Assembly (NCBI GenBank): GCA_002504435.1
Contig: DAQP01000030.1
Location: 1-13,786 of the forward strand
Reading direction: 5' to 3'
Length of the DNA: 13,786 bases
DNA from: Euryarchaeota archaeon UBA438
GTDB lineage: Archaea; Thermoplasmatota; Poseidoniia; Poseidoniales; Thalassarchaeaceae
Shown: piece by piece, positions 1-6,812 of the stretch
Layout: each line of letters opens with the position of its first letter
Position numbering within the stretch: the stretch's first letter is position 1
Translations under genes and position numbers: made by a program
The notes under the pieces: generated by a model
Seen by the model: only the letters and a program-made list of their open reading frames with translations
Told to the model about the DNA's origin: nothing
The model's database searches: none

Positions 1-951
1 GGGGAGCGAATTCTCGTAACGGGTGCCTCTGGGCAGATAGGAACCGATCTAGTCGGCGAGCTTAGGAAGCGGTATGGCAGAGAGAGCGTAGTCGCTTCTG
101 ACATCCGAGAACCGGAAGACGACTCATCGATGTCCGAAGGCCCCTTCAGATTACTCAGCGTGCTTGACGGTGATTCTATGGAGTCGGCAATCCAAGAGGA
201 GGGGATTGGCACGGTATACCATCTAGCCGCGATTCTTTCGGCTACGGGTGAAGCGAATCCAGAGCTATGTCACAGAGTCAACGTTGGTGGAACGGTATGT
301 GTTTTGGAAGCGGCCAGAGACTTCAAACTCAAAGTGTACGCTCCTTCGTCAATAGCGGTTTTCGGTCCTGACGCACCAAAGGTCGCGCCCCAGGTTACCC
401 CTCTGAACCCGACGACAATGTATGGGAAAACCAAGGTTACCGGGGAGGTCCTGGCAATGAACTACTGGAAGCAGTACGGTGTTGATGTCAGGGGAATCAG
501 ATACCCGGGGCTGATTTCGTGGAAGGCTCCTGCAGGGGGTGGAACGACGGATTACGCCGTTGACATATTTCGAGCAGCTATCTATACCGGCCATTACGAG
601 TGCTTTGTTCGTGAGGACACGCAGCTTCCTATGATGTACATGGATGACGCTATCAGGGGGACTATTTCTTTGATGGAGTCGCCCTCCGAGAATCTCGGAC
701 CTTCGAGGGCGGGATACAACATCGGCGGAATGTCATTTACCGCAGGGCAGTTAGCCGATGCTATTGCCAGGAGAATGCCGGAATTCACATGCGACTTCAT
801 TCCGGATGAGCGTCAGAACTACGCAGACTCATGGCCCAATGATGTCGAGGATCTAGAAGCCCGGGAAGATTGGGGTTGGGAGCCCAGGTTCAATTTGGAA
901 GAAATGGTGGATGAGATGTTGATTCGCATGAGGGATGATCAGTCCTCCTGA
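1..951 (+). CDS. tdh: L-threonine 3-dehydrogenase, SDR type (5' partial)
   Basis: The product is an NAD-dependent epimerase-like dehydrogenase that oxidises L-threonine to 2-amino-3-ketobutyrate, the first step of threonine breakdown to glycine and acetyl-CoA. The reading frame is open from base 1 and includes the Rossmann motif GASGQIG at window residues 8-14, so the gene starts just before the window; the first internal ATG at 130 is not the start. Seen: HLAAILSA after the second Rossmann half, Ser in APSSIAVFG (residue 117), and YGKTK with Tyr 141 and Lys 145, giving the Ser-Tyr-Lys triad. Segments RYPGLISWKA, GTTDYAVDIF and LPMMYMDDA are hallmarks of the short-chain (not zinc MDR) threonine dehydrogenases of Thermoplasma and Flavobacterium. 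The C-terminal WGWEPRF segment closes the family fold. The usual partner, 2-amino-3-ketobutyrate CoA ligase, is not in the window. The gene ends tail-to-tail inside the thermosome gene, overlapping by 13 bp. Confidence 0.93.
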   Translation, partial: GERILVTGASGQIGTDLVGELRKRYGRESVVASDIREPEDDSSMSEGPFRLLSVLDGDSMESAIQEEGIGTVYHLAAILSATGEANPELCHRVNVGGTVCVLEAARDFKLKVYAPSSIAVFGPDAPKVAPQVTPLNPTTMYGKTKVTGEVLAMNYWKQYGVDVRGIRYPGLISWKAPAGGGTTDYAVDIFRAAIYTGHYECFVREDTQLPMMYMDDAIRGTISLMESPSENLGPSRAGYNIGGMSFTAGQLADAIARRMPEFTCDFIPDERQNYADSWPNDVEDLEAREDWGWEPRFNLEEMVDEMLIRMRDDQSS

Positions 952-2552
952 TCCTCTTCATCCTTCCAATCGGGAGTCATTGGGTCCTGCTTCGCCCAAA
1001 GGACATCGTTAATTCGCAGCACGCTGATTGTAGCCTCAGTAGCGCCCGAAATCGAATTAGAAACCACGAACAGAGGATCCAGGACCCCGAGATCATCCAT
1101 GTGGGCCTTTTCACCAGTCCAAGCATTCAGCCCTATCCAGCTCCCATTCTTGGAATCTGATATCTGCGAGGCGGACAGCTCCAGAACCTCGTCAATTGGA
1201 CTGAGCCCAGCGTTCTCAGCCAGGGTCCTGGGAATCACCTCAAGAGCGGCGGCATAACCCTCAATCGCAATCTGCTCCCTGCCCTTGTTTGTAGGAGCGA
1301 AAGTCCTCAGATGCCTAGCCAAGTGAGTCTGGGTTGCCCCTCCTCCCGGGAGCATTCGAGAGTCCCTAGTTAATCTGAAAGCGACACCCAATGCGTCGTC
1401 AAAGGCCCTCTCGCACTCTTCCCTGATTTGGGGTGAAGACCCTCTAATCAGAACAGTCATCGCACCGCCTTCTCCACCGTCTATCCTCGTATAGGTCACT
1501 CCTGCAGTCACCGTCTCTGATCTGCTAGAATATGAGCCAACATCGCCATCCCCTAGGCTCTCTACATCCCTCACAATCTGCGACCCAGTAATTCTGGAGG
1601 CCATTTCCATATCATTCCTCTCGAATCTCCTGTATGCGGTAATTCCAGCCCCCCTCAACATCGAGACGGCTTCATCTGAGATCCCATCTCGAACAATCAG
1701 CAGGTCGACACCAAGGGACGACAGGTGATCGACCTGATTCTGCAGATTCTCCGTGACTCTCTTGTGGAAACCCTGCAGAACTCCCGCGGTTCTGATTTCT
1801 ATCTCAGCATCAATCTCGAGCTTAGAGCCCTCTAGCCCTCCATCGATCACTGCAACCCTGCCTCCATCTGACGAGGATGGAGTGACCCTATCGAACCTAG
1901 TTTTCGCCACTACTAGGCCGTTAACCAACTCAGTGTCAGTGGAGGAACCCCCACTAATTGGGAGCCTCTTGACTCTAAGCCTCTCAAGGTCGTCTCCCCC
2001 CTCCTCGTCCGAAAGCAACTCGGCCGCCTCAGTAGCTAGGCCGGTTAGGTGTCCAGCGAGCGACTCCCCTATTTTTCCAGCAAGGGATGTAGAAACTACG
2101 GACCTGATCTCCTCCTGAGAAGAGGGAACCCTGGAAAGCCCCTCTAATTCACTAAGACACTCGTCATGGGCGATGCCGTAGCCATTGATCACTATCGAGG
2201 GGTGGATCCCACTTCTCACCATCTCTAGCGCATTCTGAAGCAGCTCTGCCGTAAGTACAACGGTTGTGGTAGTCCCGTCTCTTGCCACCTTGTCCTGAGA
2301 AGCCGAAGCAGCGATTAGAAGTCGGGCTGTTGGGTGTTCGATTTGAGCAGTCTCTAGGACCGTAACCCCATCATTTGTCACAAGGCTCGAACCATCTGAA
2401 TCCACGAGCATCTTGTCCAGCCCTCTCGGGCCCAGGGTAGAACGAACTGCACCCGCCAATGCTACGGCCGCCTTGACATTATTCACCAACGCCGCTCGAC
2501 CCTGCAATCGATCCGTGTCCTGCAGCGCGATGTCATGCTCTGGCTGAACCAT
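939..2552 (-). CDS. Thermosome (group II chaperonin) subunit, divergent
   Basis: This is a cytosolic ATP-driven protein-folding chaperonin subunit that assembles into a double ring; it is 537 residues, normal for the family. Start: ATG at 2550-2552 puts the N-terminus about 40 residues before LGPRGLDKML (40-49), as in thermosomes; a TTG at 2604-2606 would add 18 unrelated residues. Seen: NDGVTVLE (60-67), the ATP loop as RDGTTTTVV (91-99), apical domain around 235-350 with RRFERNDME, ERAFDDAL (hydrolytic Asp near 386), PGGGATQ (402-408), NAGLSPID and the C-terminal LRINDV. Oddities: Gly of the near-universal GDGTT loop is Arg 91, and the usual GGGAxE has Gln for Glu. The tail is acidic (DWKDEEDQED) rather than Gly/Met-rich. 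It may be a secondary, paralogous subunit. It is divergent from the Hsp20-like/dnaK pair. Family assignment is firm; reduced or altered ATPase is inference. Confidence 0.93.
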   Translation of the reverse strand: MVQPEHDIALQDTDRLQGRAALVNNVKAAVALAGAVRSTLGPRGLDKMLVDSDGSSLVTNDGVTVLETAQIEHPTARLLIAASASQDKVARDGTTTTVVLTAELLQNALEMVRSGIHPSIVINGYGIAHDECLSELEGLSRVPSSQEEIRSVVSTSLAGKIGESLAGHLTGLATEAAELLSDEEGGDDLERLRVKRLPISGGSSTDTELVNGLVVAKTRFDRVTPSSSDGGRVAVIDGGLEGSKLEIDAEIEIRTAGVLQGFHKRVTENLQNQVDHLSSLGVDLLIVRDGISDEAVSMLRGAGITAYRRFERNDMEMASRITGSQIVRDVESLGDGDVGSYSSRSETVTAGVTYTRIDGGEGGAMTVLIRGSSPQIREECERAFDDALGVAFRLTRDSRMLPGGGATQTHLARHLRTFAPTNKGREQIAIEGYAAALEVIPRTLAENAGLSPIDEVLELSASQISDSKNGSWIGLNAWTGEKAHMDDLGVLDPLFVVSNSISGATEATISVLRINDVLWAKQDPMTPDWKDEEDQED

Positions 2553-2644
2553 CGTAGCCTCGGACCCTAGTCCTCGCTTTGAACTGCTCCATGGTACATT
2601 CCTCAATTATTTGCCAGCAAACTTCGTTATGCCAAGCGTAGATT

Positions 2645-2652
2645 CATATATG
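2645..2652 (+). promoter_or_regulatory. TATA-like box for the Hsp20-like/dnaK pair
   Basis: The self-complementary octamer CATATATG lies in the divergent intergenic region. Archaeal initiation about 25 bp downstream would fall near 2672-2678, giving a leader of roughly 20 nt before the ATG at 2697. Because it reads the same on both strands it could also serve the thermosome gene, with a leader near 70 nt. A second AT-rich candidate for the thermosome is at 2604-2615 (minus-strand AAATAATTG). Position fits; no experiment supports it. Confidence 0.45.
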
Positions 2653-2655
2653 ACT

Positions 2656-2691
2656 CACTACTCCCACTATACAACCCCGAGTTGAGTAGTG
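2656..2691. promoter_or_regulatory. Inverted repeat at the chaperone promoter (possible operator or hairpin)
   Basis: CACTACTC (2656-2663) and GAGTAGTG (2684-2691) are perfect 8-bp inverted arms separated by 20 bp, just downstream of the TATA-like box and ending 5 bp before the start codon at 2697. A second pairing uses the same right arm: CCACTA (2664-2669) with TAGTGG (2687-2692), continued by CAAC/GTTG around a CCCGA loop. The dyad spans the predicted transcription start, the usual place for an archaeal repressor such as the heat-shock regulator Phr. A leader hairpin covering the ribosome entry site is the alternative. Function is inference. Confidence 0.45.
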
Positions 2692-2696
2692 GTATT

Positions 2697-3296
2697 ATGA
2701 GCGAAATTAGCCGTGACGAGTGGGAAGACCAGATGCTCGAAGAAATGGCCAAGATGTTCAGCCAGATGGGGATGCCAATAGAGAAGTCAGACCTAGAGGA
2801 AATGATGTCCAAGATCAGGGAGCAATTCGAGAGCATGGGGATTGATGCCGAGAAAATGGTAAGGAGTGATGTCAAGATGAATTTCCAGGGAGATCCAGAT
2901 ATGCTACGAAAGCAAATGGAGACCATGCTGAACGGCTCAGAGGGCATAGCCGAGCTATTCAGAAATATGGGAATCAACGTCCAAGTAAACTCAAATCAGG
3001 AGGAGGCAAGTGTGGAGATTGAAGAGGCCGAGGAGACCGAGGAGTTGGAGATTCCAGTAGAGGATACATATGTGGATGGGGACTCCATGTTTGTAACCCT
3101 GGATGTCTCTAGCCTCACTGATCTAGAGGAGGGGAAGATCGAACTCAGTCTAACTGACGAGGGGTCCGTCCTTCAACTAATGAGGACAACTCAGCCAAGA
3201 CCGTTCAAGAGAATGAATTTGCCAAAGCCTGCAAGCTCAGTCTCCGATTGGAGCCTCAATAATGGCATATTAGATGTAACATTCGATTTGGCTTAG
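2697..3296 (+). CDS. Met-rich protein with C-terminal Hsp20/alpha-crystallin-like domain
   Basis: A 199-residue cytosolic protein, probably an ATP-independent holdase-type chaperone. The N-terminal ~93 residues are predicted helical and very Met-rich (15 Met in 91 residues), with a motif F-x-x-M-G-[IM] three times: FSQMGM (21-26), FESMGI (44-49), FRNMGI (88-93). An acidic linker follows (about 102-122, Glu-rich). The last ~75 residues look like an Hsp20/CS beta-sandwich: DGDSMFVTLDVSSL (about 127-140), FKRMNLPKPAS, and the terminal LNNGILDVTF (187-196), equivalent to the NNGVLEV strand of Hsp20. ATG 2697 is preferred over the TTG at 2682, which lies inside the inverted repeat. The gene precedes dnaK by 27 bp in the same direction, so co-transcription is likely. 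The IxI C-terminal motif of classical Hsp20 oligomers is missing. The N-terminal half matches nothing I recognise. Confidence 0.8.
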   Translation: MSEISRDEWEDQMLEEMAKMFSQMGMPIEKSDLEEMMSKIREQFESMGIDAEKMVRSDVKMNFQGDPDMLRKQMETMLNGSEGIAELFRNMGINVQVNSNQEEASVEIEEAEETEELEIPVEDTYVDGDSMFVTLDVSSLTDLEEGKIELSLTDEGSVLQLMRTTQPRPFKRMNLPKPASSVSDWSLNNGILDVTFDLA

Positions 3297-3323
3297 GCCA
3301 ATTCAAGAAGGATTAGTGATAGA

Positions 3324-5198
3324 ATGAGCGGACCAGTAATTGGAATTGACCTTGGAACTACAAACAGTTGTGTGGCAACACTCGAGGGGGGAAAACCTGT
3401 GGTAATCCCAAACTCGGAGGGCTCTAGGACCACTCCAAGCGTAGTCGCTTTCTCAAAGAGCGGTGAGAGGCTTGTCGGCATCACAGCGAAGAGACAGGCG
3501 GTAACAAACTCCCAACGGACAATAATGTCCGTGAAGAGGGAGATGGGAACCAAGTGGAAGAAGGAGATCGACGACGAGAGTTATACGCCACAGGAGATTT
3601 CTGCCTTCATTCTCCAGAAGCTAAAGTCCGATGCAGAGGACTACCTGGGAATGGAGGTGAAGGGCGCTGTCATAACATGTCCGGCGTATTTCACAGACGC
3701 GCAAAGGCAGGCTACGAAGGACGCAGGCAGAATAGCCGGTTTGGAAGTTCTAAGGATAATCAACGAGCCGACGGCCGCCGCGCTAGCTTACGGGGTAGAC
3801 AAGGACGACGATCAGACGATCCTCGTTTACGACTTAGGCGGCGGAACCTTCGACGTCTCCGTCCTAGAAATTTACCAAGTCGATGGGCAGCCCCAAATTG
3901 AGGTCAAGGCCACAAGCGGCGACAACAGATTGGGTGGAGACGACTTCGACGAGGTCGTAATAGACTGGCTGGTTTCAGAGTTCAAGAAGTCATCCGGCAT
4001 AGACCTCTCTGAGGATACTCAGGCAATGAGCAGGCTTCGAGAGGGCGCAGAGAAAGCAAAGATAGAACTCTCTGGTACTAACACCACCCAAGTTAACCTC
4101 CCATTCATCACCATGAATGAGGACAAACAACCAGAGCATCTCGACATTTCACTATCTAGGGCTAAGTTCGAGGAGCTGATTTCCGATCTTATTGAGAGGA
4201 CAATGGGCCCTACCAGAAGTGCCATGAAGGACGCCGGCGTCAAGAAGGGGGATGTCGACAAAGTCATTCTAGTCGGAGGCTCAACAAGAGTCCCTGCTGT
4301 GCAGACAGCAATCGAGAAGGAAGTAGGAAAGCCCCCCTTCAAGGGAATCAACCCGGACGAGGCTGTTGCAGTTGGGGCAGTCCTTCAGGCTGGCATAATT
4401 ACTGGTGACGAAGGGGTGACGGACGTCCTTCTGCTTGACGTGACTCCACTCACATTGGGGATTGAGACACTTGGTGGGATAATGACCACCATGATCGAGA
4501 GGAATACGACAATCCCCTCAAGAAGATCAGAGACCTTCTCTACCGCCGCAGATAATCAACCGGCTGTCGAGGTCCACGTACTCCAGGGAGAAAGGGAGTT
4601 CTCGAAGGACAACGTCACCCTAGGCAGATTCCACCTGATGGGAATTCCACCTGCACCCCGGGGAATGCCCCAGATAGAGGTAACATTCGATATAGACGCA
4701 AATGGGATTGTGAACGTGTCAGCAAAGGACCTTGGAACAGGCACCGAGCAGTCAATAAAGATCGAAAGCCAGACATCCCTGTCAGAGGACGAAATAAGCT
4801 CTAAGATTGCAGAAGCAGAAGAGTTCGCATCCGAGGATAAGCGCAGAAAGGCGGCTGTAACGCTAATCAATTCTGCAGACAGCATGGTCTATCAGGCCAC
4901 TAGGATGCTTAAGGAAGCAGGAGAGAAGATCACCGATCTAGACACAGGTCCAATCGACGCCAAGCTAGATGAGCTACGCTCACTGATTACAAAGGATGAC
5001 CAGCCAATAGACATTGAAGACCTCGATGAGGCAGCAGTGCAAACGAAGATGACTGAAGTGGAAGAGGCACTTCATGAGGTCTCCAGCAAGCTGTACGAGG
5101 CAGCGGCAGCCGAAATGTCCGAGCAGGACTCAGGTGATGACGAAGAGGTAGTAGAAGCGGACTTCGAGGTCGTTGACTCCGATGAAGAAAGCGAATGA
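3324..5198 (+). CDS. dnaK: Molecular chaperone DnaK (Hsp70)
   Basis: An ATP-dependent Hsp70 chaperone of 624 residues, full length. Nucleotide-binding domain: GIDLGTTNS (7-15), INEPTAAALAYG (146-157), VYDLGGGTFDVS (168-179), VGGSTRVPAV (317-326). The interdomain linker is VLLLDVTPLTLGIETLGG (368-385), followed by the substrate-binding beta domain with GIVNVSAKD (461-469) and a helical lid. The acidic tail contains EEVVEADFEVVD, like the EEVKD-type bacterial C-terminus. The N-terminal lobe lacks the ~24-residue insertion of proteobacterial DnaK (it reads SVKREMGTKWK near 69-79), a form shared by Gram-positive and archaeal proteins, consistent with old transfer into archaea. Upstream signals are weak: AAGAAGGA at 3305-3312 and GTGAT at 3316-3320. 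It follows the Hsp20-like gene by 27 bp; grpE and dnaJ, often adjacent, are absent. The stop is one base from the stop of the convergent aminopeptidase gene. Confidence 0.98.
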   Translation: MSGPVIGIDLGTTNSCVATLEGGKPVVIPNSEGSRTTPSVVAFSKSGERLVGITAKRQAVTNSQRTIMSVKREMGTKWKKEIDDESYTPQEISAFILQKLKSDAEDYLGMEVKGAVITCPAYFTDAQRQATKDAGRIAGLEVLRIINEPTAAALAYGVDKDDDQTILVYDLGGGTFDVSVLEIYQVDGQPQIEVKATSGDNRLGGDDFDEVVIDWLVSEFKKSSGIDLSEDTQAMSRLREGAEKAKIELSGTNTTQVNLPFITMNEDKQPEHLDISLSRAKFEELISDLIERTMGPTRSAMKDAGVKKGDVDKVILVGGSTRVPAVQTAIEKEVGKPPFKGINPDEAVAVGAVLQAGIITGDEGVTDVLLLDVTPLTLGIETLGGIMTTMIERNTTIPSRRSETFSTAADNQPAVEVHVLQGEREFSKDNVTLGRFHLMGIPPAPRGMPQIEVTFDIDANGIVNVSAKDLGTGTEQSIKIESQTSLSEDEISSKIAEAEEFASEDKRRKAAVTLINSADSMVYQATRMLKEAGEKITDLDTGPIDAKLDELRSLITKDDQPIDIEDLDEAAVQTKMTEVEEALHEVSSKLYEAAAAEMSEQDSGDDEEVVEADFEVVDSDEESE

Positions 5199-5199
5199 T

Positions 5200-6723
5200 T
5201 CATTCATCGCAAATTAGACGGTGAAGAGTCCTCACGTGAACTCCCGAGACTCCGTATTGGAAGAGAGGATTGACACCCTCCGATCTGGCTTTGGAACCAG
5301 GCCCCCATGCAGATCCGGCGATGTCCAGGTGCACCCACGGAATCTTCTCCCCGTCTTTGTCAAAACCCCTGTTAGGGACGAAGAACTCGAGGAAGGCTGC
5401 AGCTGTGTTCGATGACCCAGCCCTCCCTCCAATGGAACCGTTTCTTATGTCGGCGAAAGCGGAATCAGTCATGTATTTGCGGAATTGGTCGTTCAAGGGC
5501 ATCCTCCAAACGGGCTCCCCGCTCCTATCAGCAGCATTCTCCAGGCTCCTTGCCACACCCTCGTCGTTCGACCACATACCGGAAATCTGATTCCCGAGTG
5601 CCACTACAACGGCTCCAGTCAGGGTAGCCAAGTCTACGATGTATTCCGGATCGAATTCCCCTGCCTTCCAAAGGCCGTCAGAAAGCACGTTCCTACCTTC
5701 GGCATCCGTGCTGAAAACCTCGATCGTCTTTCCCGAATAGGTCTTGAAAACATCACCCGGCCTGTAAGCACCCGAACCTGGCATATTTTCTGCAAGACAT
5801 GAGATTCCGTTCACTCTCCGCTCATATCCTGTCGCATGCAGCGCCTCCATCAATCCAAAGACGGTGGCCGCACCACACATATCGTACTTCATGTCCCACA
5901 TCCCACTAGTCGGCTTTATCGAAATTCCCCCGGTGTCAAAGGTAATTCCCTTGCCAACTATGCAGGGTCTCTGAACCCCCTCATCGGCATCCGGGTTTAG
6001 AGTAAATAGGACCATGCAGGGCTTCCTATCACTACCCTTCCCTACATTGATCAGGCCCCCCATGCCAAGCTCCTGCAGCTTGTCCCAGTCGTAAACTTCG
6101 ACCAAGACGTTCTCCTTTCCTTTCGCCCACTCTAGGGCTCTTCTGGCATACTCCATTGGATAGAGCACGTTGGCTGGTTCGTTCCCGAGGTCACGCGCAA
6201 GATGCACCCCCCCTACAACAGAACGAACACTTTCGAGCTTCTCCGAGAGTAAATCCTGGTATCTTGAGCTCGCTTGGAAATCCACAACCCACTCCTCGTC
6301 TATGTGGCCATCTGGAATTTCCTGATGCTCGAGGAACTCATAGTCTCGGAGCATCATCCCTTCAGCGAAGTCCAACATTCTCTCACCCGTCCAACCCGAG
6401 GTGAATCTCACCGTCACGACAACGCCCTTCTTCTTTGATAGGGACGCAACAAGCTTCGCTCCAGTATTTCTGGCTACCTTGTGATCCAGGCTGCCCTTGT
6501 CCCCCATTCCAACAAGAATGATGTTACAGTCAGGAGTCCACAAAGACATCCTCTTCCCCTTCTTACCATCGAAACTCCCTGAACTCAGCGCATCCCTGAC
6601 CAGTCCTCTCTGCACTCTGGATAGCCCTGCCAAAGAGTTGTTCGGCGCCTTTTCCGTGCCCTTGAAAAAGGGTAAAATCAGTTGTTTTCCTATTCCATTA
6701 AATTCACTGTTGCTTATCTTCAT
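5200..6723 (-). CDS. pepA: Leucyl aminopeptidase, M17 family (cytosol aminopeptidase)
   Basis: A two-metal cytosolic aminopeptidase (507 residues) that removes N-terminal residues from peptides, finishing degradation of imported or intracellular peptides. The catalytic domain is complete: GKGITFDTGG gives metal ligands Lys 258 and Asp 263, then Lys 270 (catalytic), Asp 281 in KYDMCGAA, and STDAEGR with Asp 340, Glu 342 and catalytic Arg 344. The spacing equals that of E. coli PepA with a constant offset of 12. The family's NTDAEGR motif is STDAEGR here. ARDLGNEPANVLYP (176-189) is the usual entry to the catalytic domain, and HLDIAGSAW (465-473) the exit. The N-terminal ~170-residue domain is more divergent. 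ATG at 6721-6723 starts MKISNSEF with no clear Shine-Dalgarno; the TATA-like stretch 30-45 bp upstream suggests a very short leader. It sits downstream of the exported M14 peptidase on the same strand. Confidence 0.97.
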   Translation of the reverse strand: MKISNSEFNGIGKQLILPFFKGTEKAPNNSLAGLSRVQRGLVRDALSSGSFDGKKGKRMSLWTPDCNIILVGMGDKGSLDHKVARNTGAKLVASLSKKKGVVVTVRFTSGWTGERMLDFAEGMMLRDYEFLEHQEIPDGHIDEEWVVDFQASSRYQDLLSEKLESVRSVVGGVHLARDLGNEPANVLYPMEYARRALEWAKGKENVLVEVYDWDKLQELGMGGLINVGKGSDRKPCMVLFTLNPDADEGVQRPCIVGKGITFDTGGISIKPTSGMWDMKYDMCGAATVFGLMEALHATGYERRVNGISCLAENMPGSGAYRPGDVFKTYSGKTIEVFSTDAEGRNVLSDGLWKAGEFDPEYIVDLATLTGAVVVALGNQISGMWSNDEGVARSLENAADRSGEPVWRMPLNDQFRKYMTDSAFADIRNGSIGGRAGSSNTAAAFLEFFVPNRGFDKDGEKIPWVHLDIAGSAWGPGSKARSEGVNPLFQYGVSGVHVRTLHRLICDE

Positions 6724-6754
6724 AAATAGCCCAAACTGTCCGATTACTGACTAG

Positions 6755-6768
6755 TTTACAAATAATTC
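6755..6768 (-). promoter_or_regulatory. AT-rich TATA-like promoter of the aminopeptidase gene
   Basis: Reading the minus strand, GAATTATTTGTAAA lies 32-45 bp before the ATG at 6723, in an 89-bp AT-rich gap that contrasts with the roughly 50% GC genes around it. Archaeal spacing would place initiation near 6732-6738 and a leader of about 10-15 nt. This suggests the aminopeptidase can be transcribed independently of the agmatinase/M14 pair. Confidence 0.4.
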
Positions 6769-6773
6769 TATCA

Positions 6774-6812
6774 AAAATTCACATTTCAGAGGAGAAATAT
6801 GAAAATATTTTC
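6774..6812 (-). terminator. Possible T-rich terminator after the M14 peptidase gene
   Basis: Immediately after the TAG stop at 6813-6815 (minus strand) comes the perfect 12-bp palindrome GAAAATATTTTC (6801-6812), then ATTTC and finally TTTTT (6774-6778). Archaeal termination relies mainly on runs of T in the non-template strand, so this is a plausible terminator for the agmatinase/M14 transcript. The palindrome is AT-only apart from its ends and would be a weak hairpin. Confidence 0.35.

Noticed and set aside
130..951. Threonine dehydrogenase starting at the internal ATG 130, as a truncated or broken gene
   Set aside because: The same frame is open to base 1 and encodes the required GASGQIG Rossmann motif; the gene is only cut by the window edge.
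1753..2118. 121-codon plus-strand open frame inside the thermosome gene
   Set aside because: Ser/Pro/Leu-rich shadow of the conserved chaperonin coding strand.
2553..2606. N-terminal extension of the thermosome from TTG 2604-2606
   Set aside because: The 18 extra residues (MRNVPWSSSKRG...) do not resemble chaperonin N-termini, and ATG 2550-2552 gives normal family length.
3554..3901. Arg-rich 115-codon plus-strand frame inside dnaK
   Set aside because: Out-of-frame reading of the highly conserved Hsp70 nucleotide-binding domain; composition (Arg/Gly) is a frame artefact.
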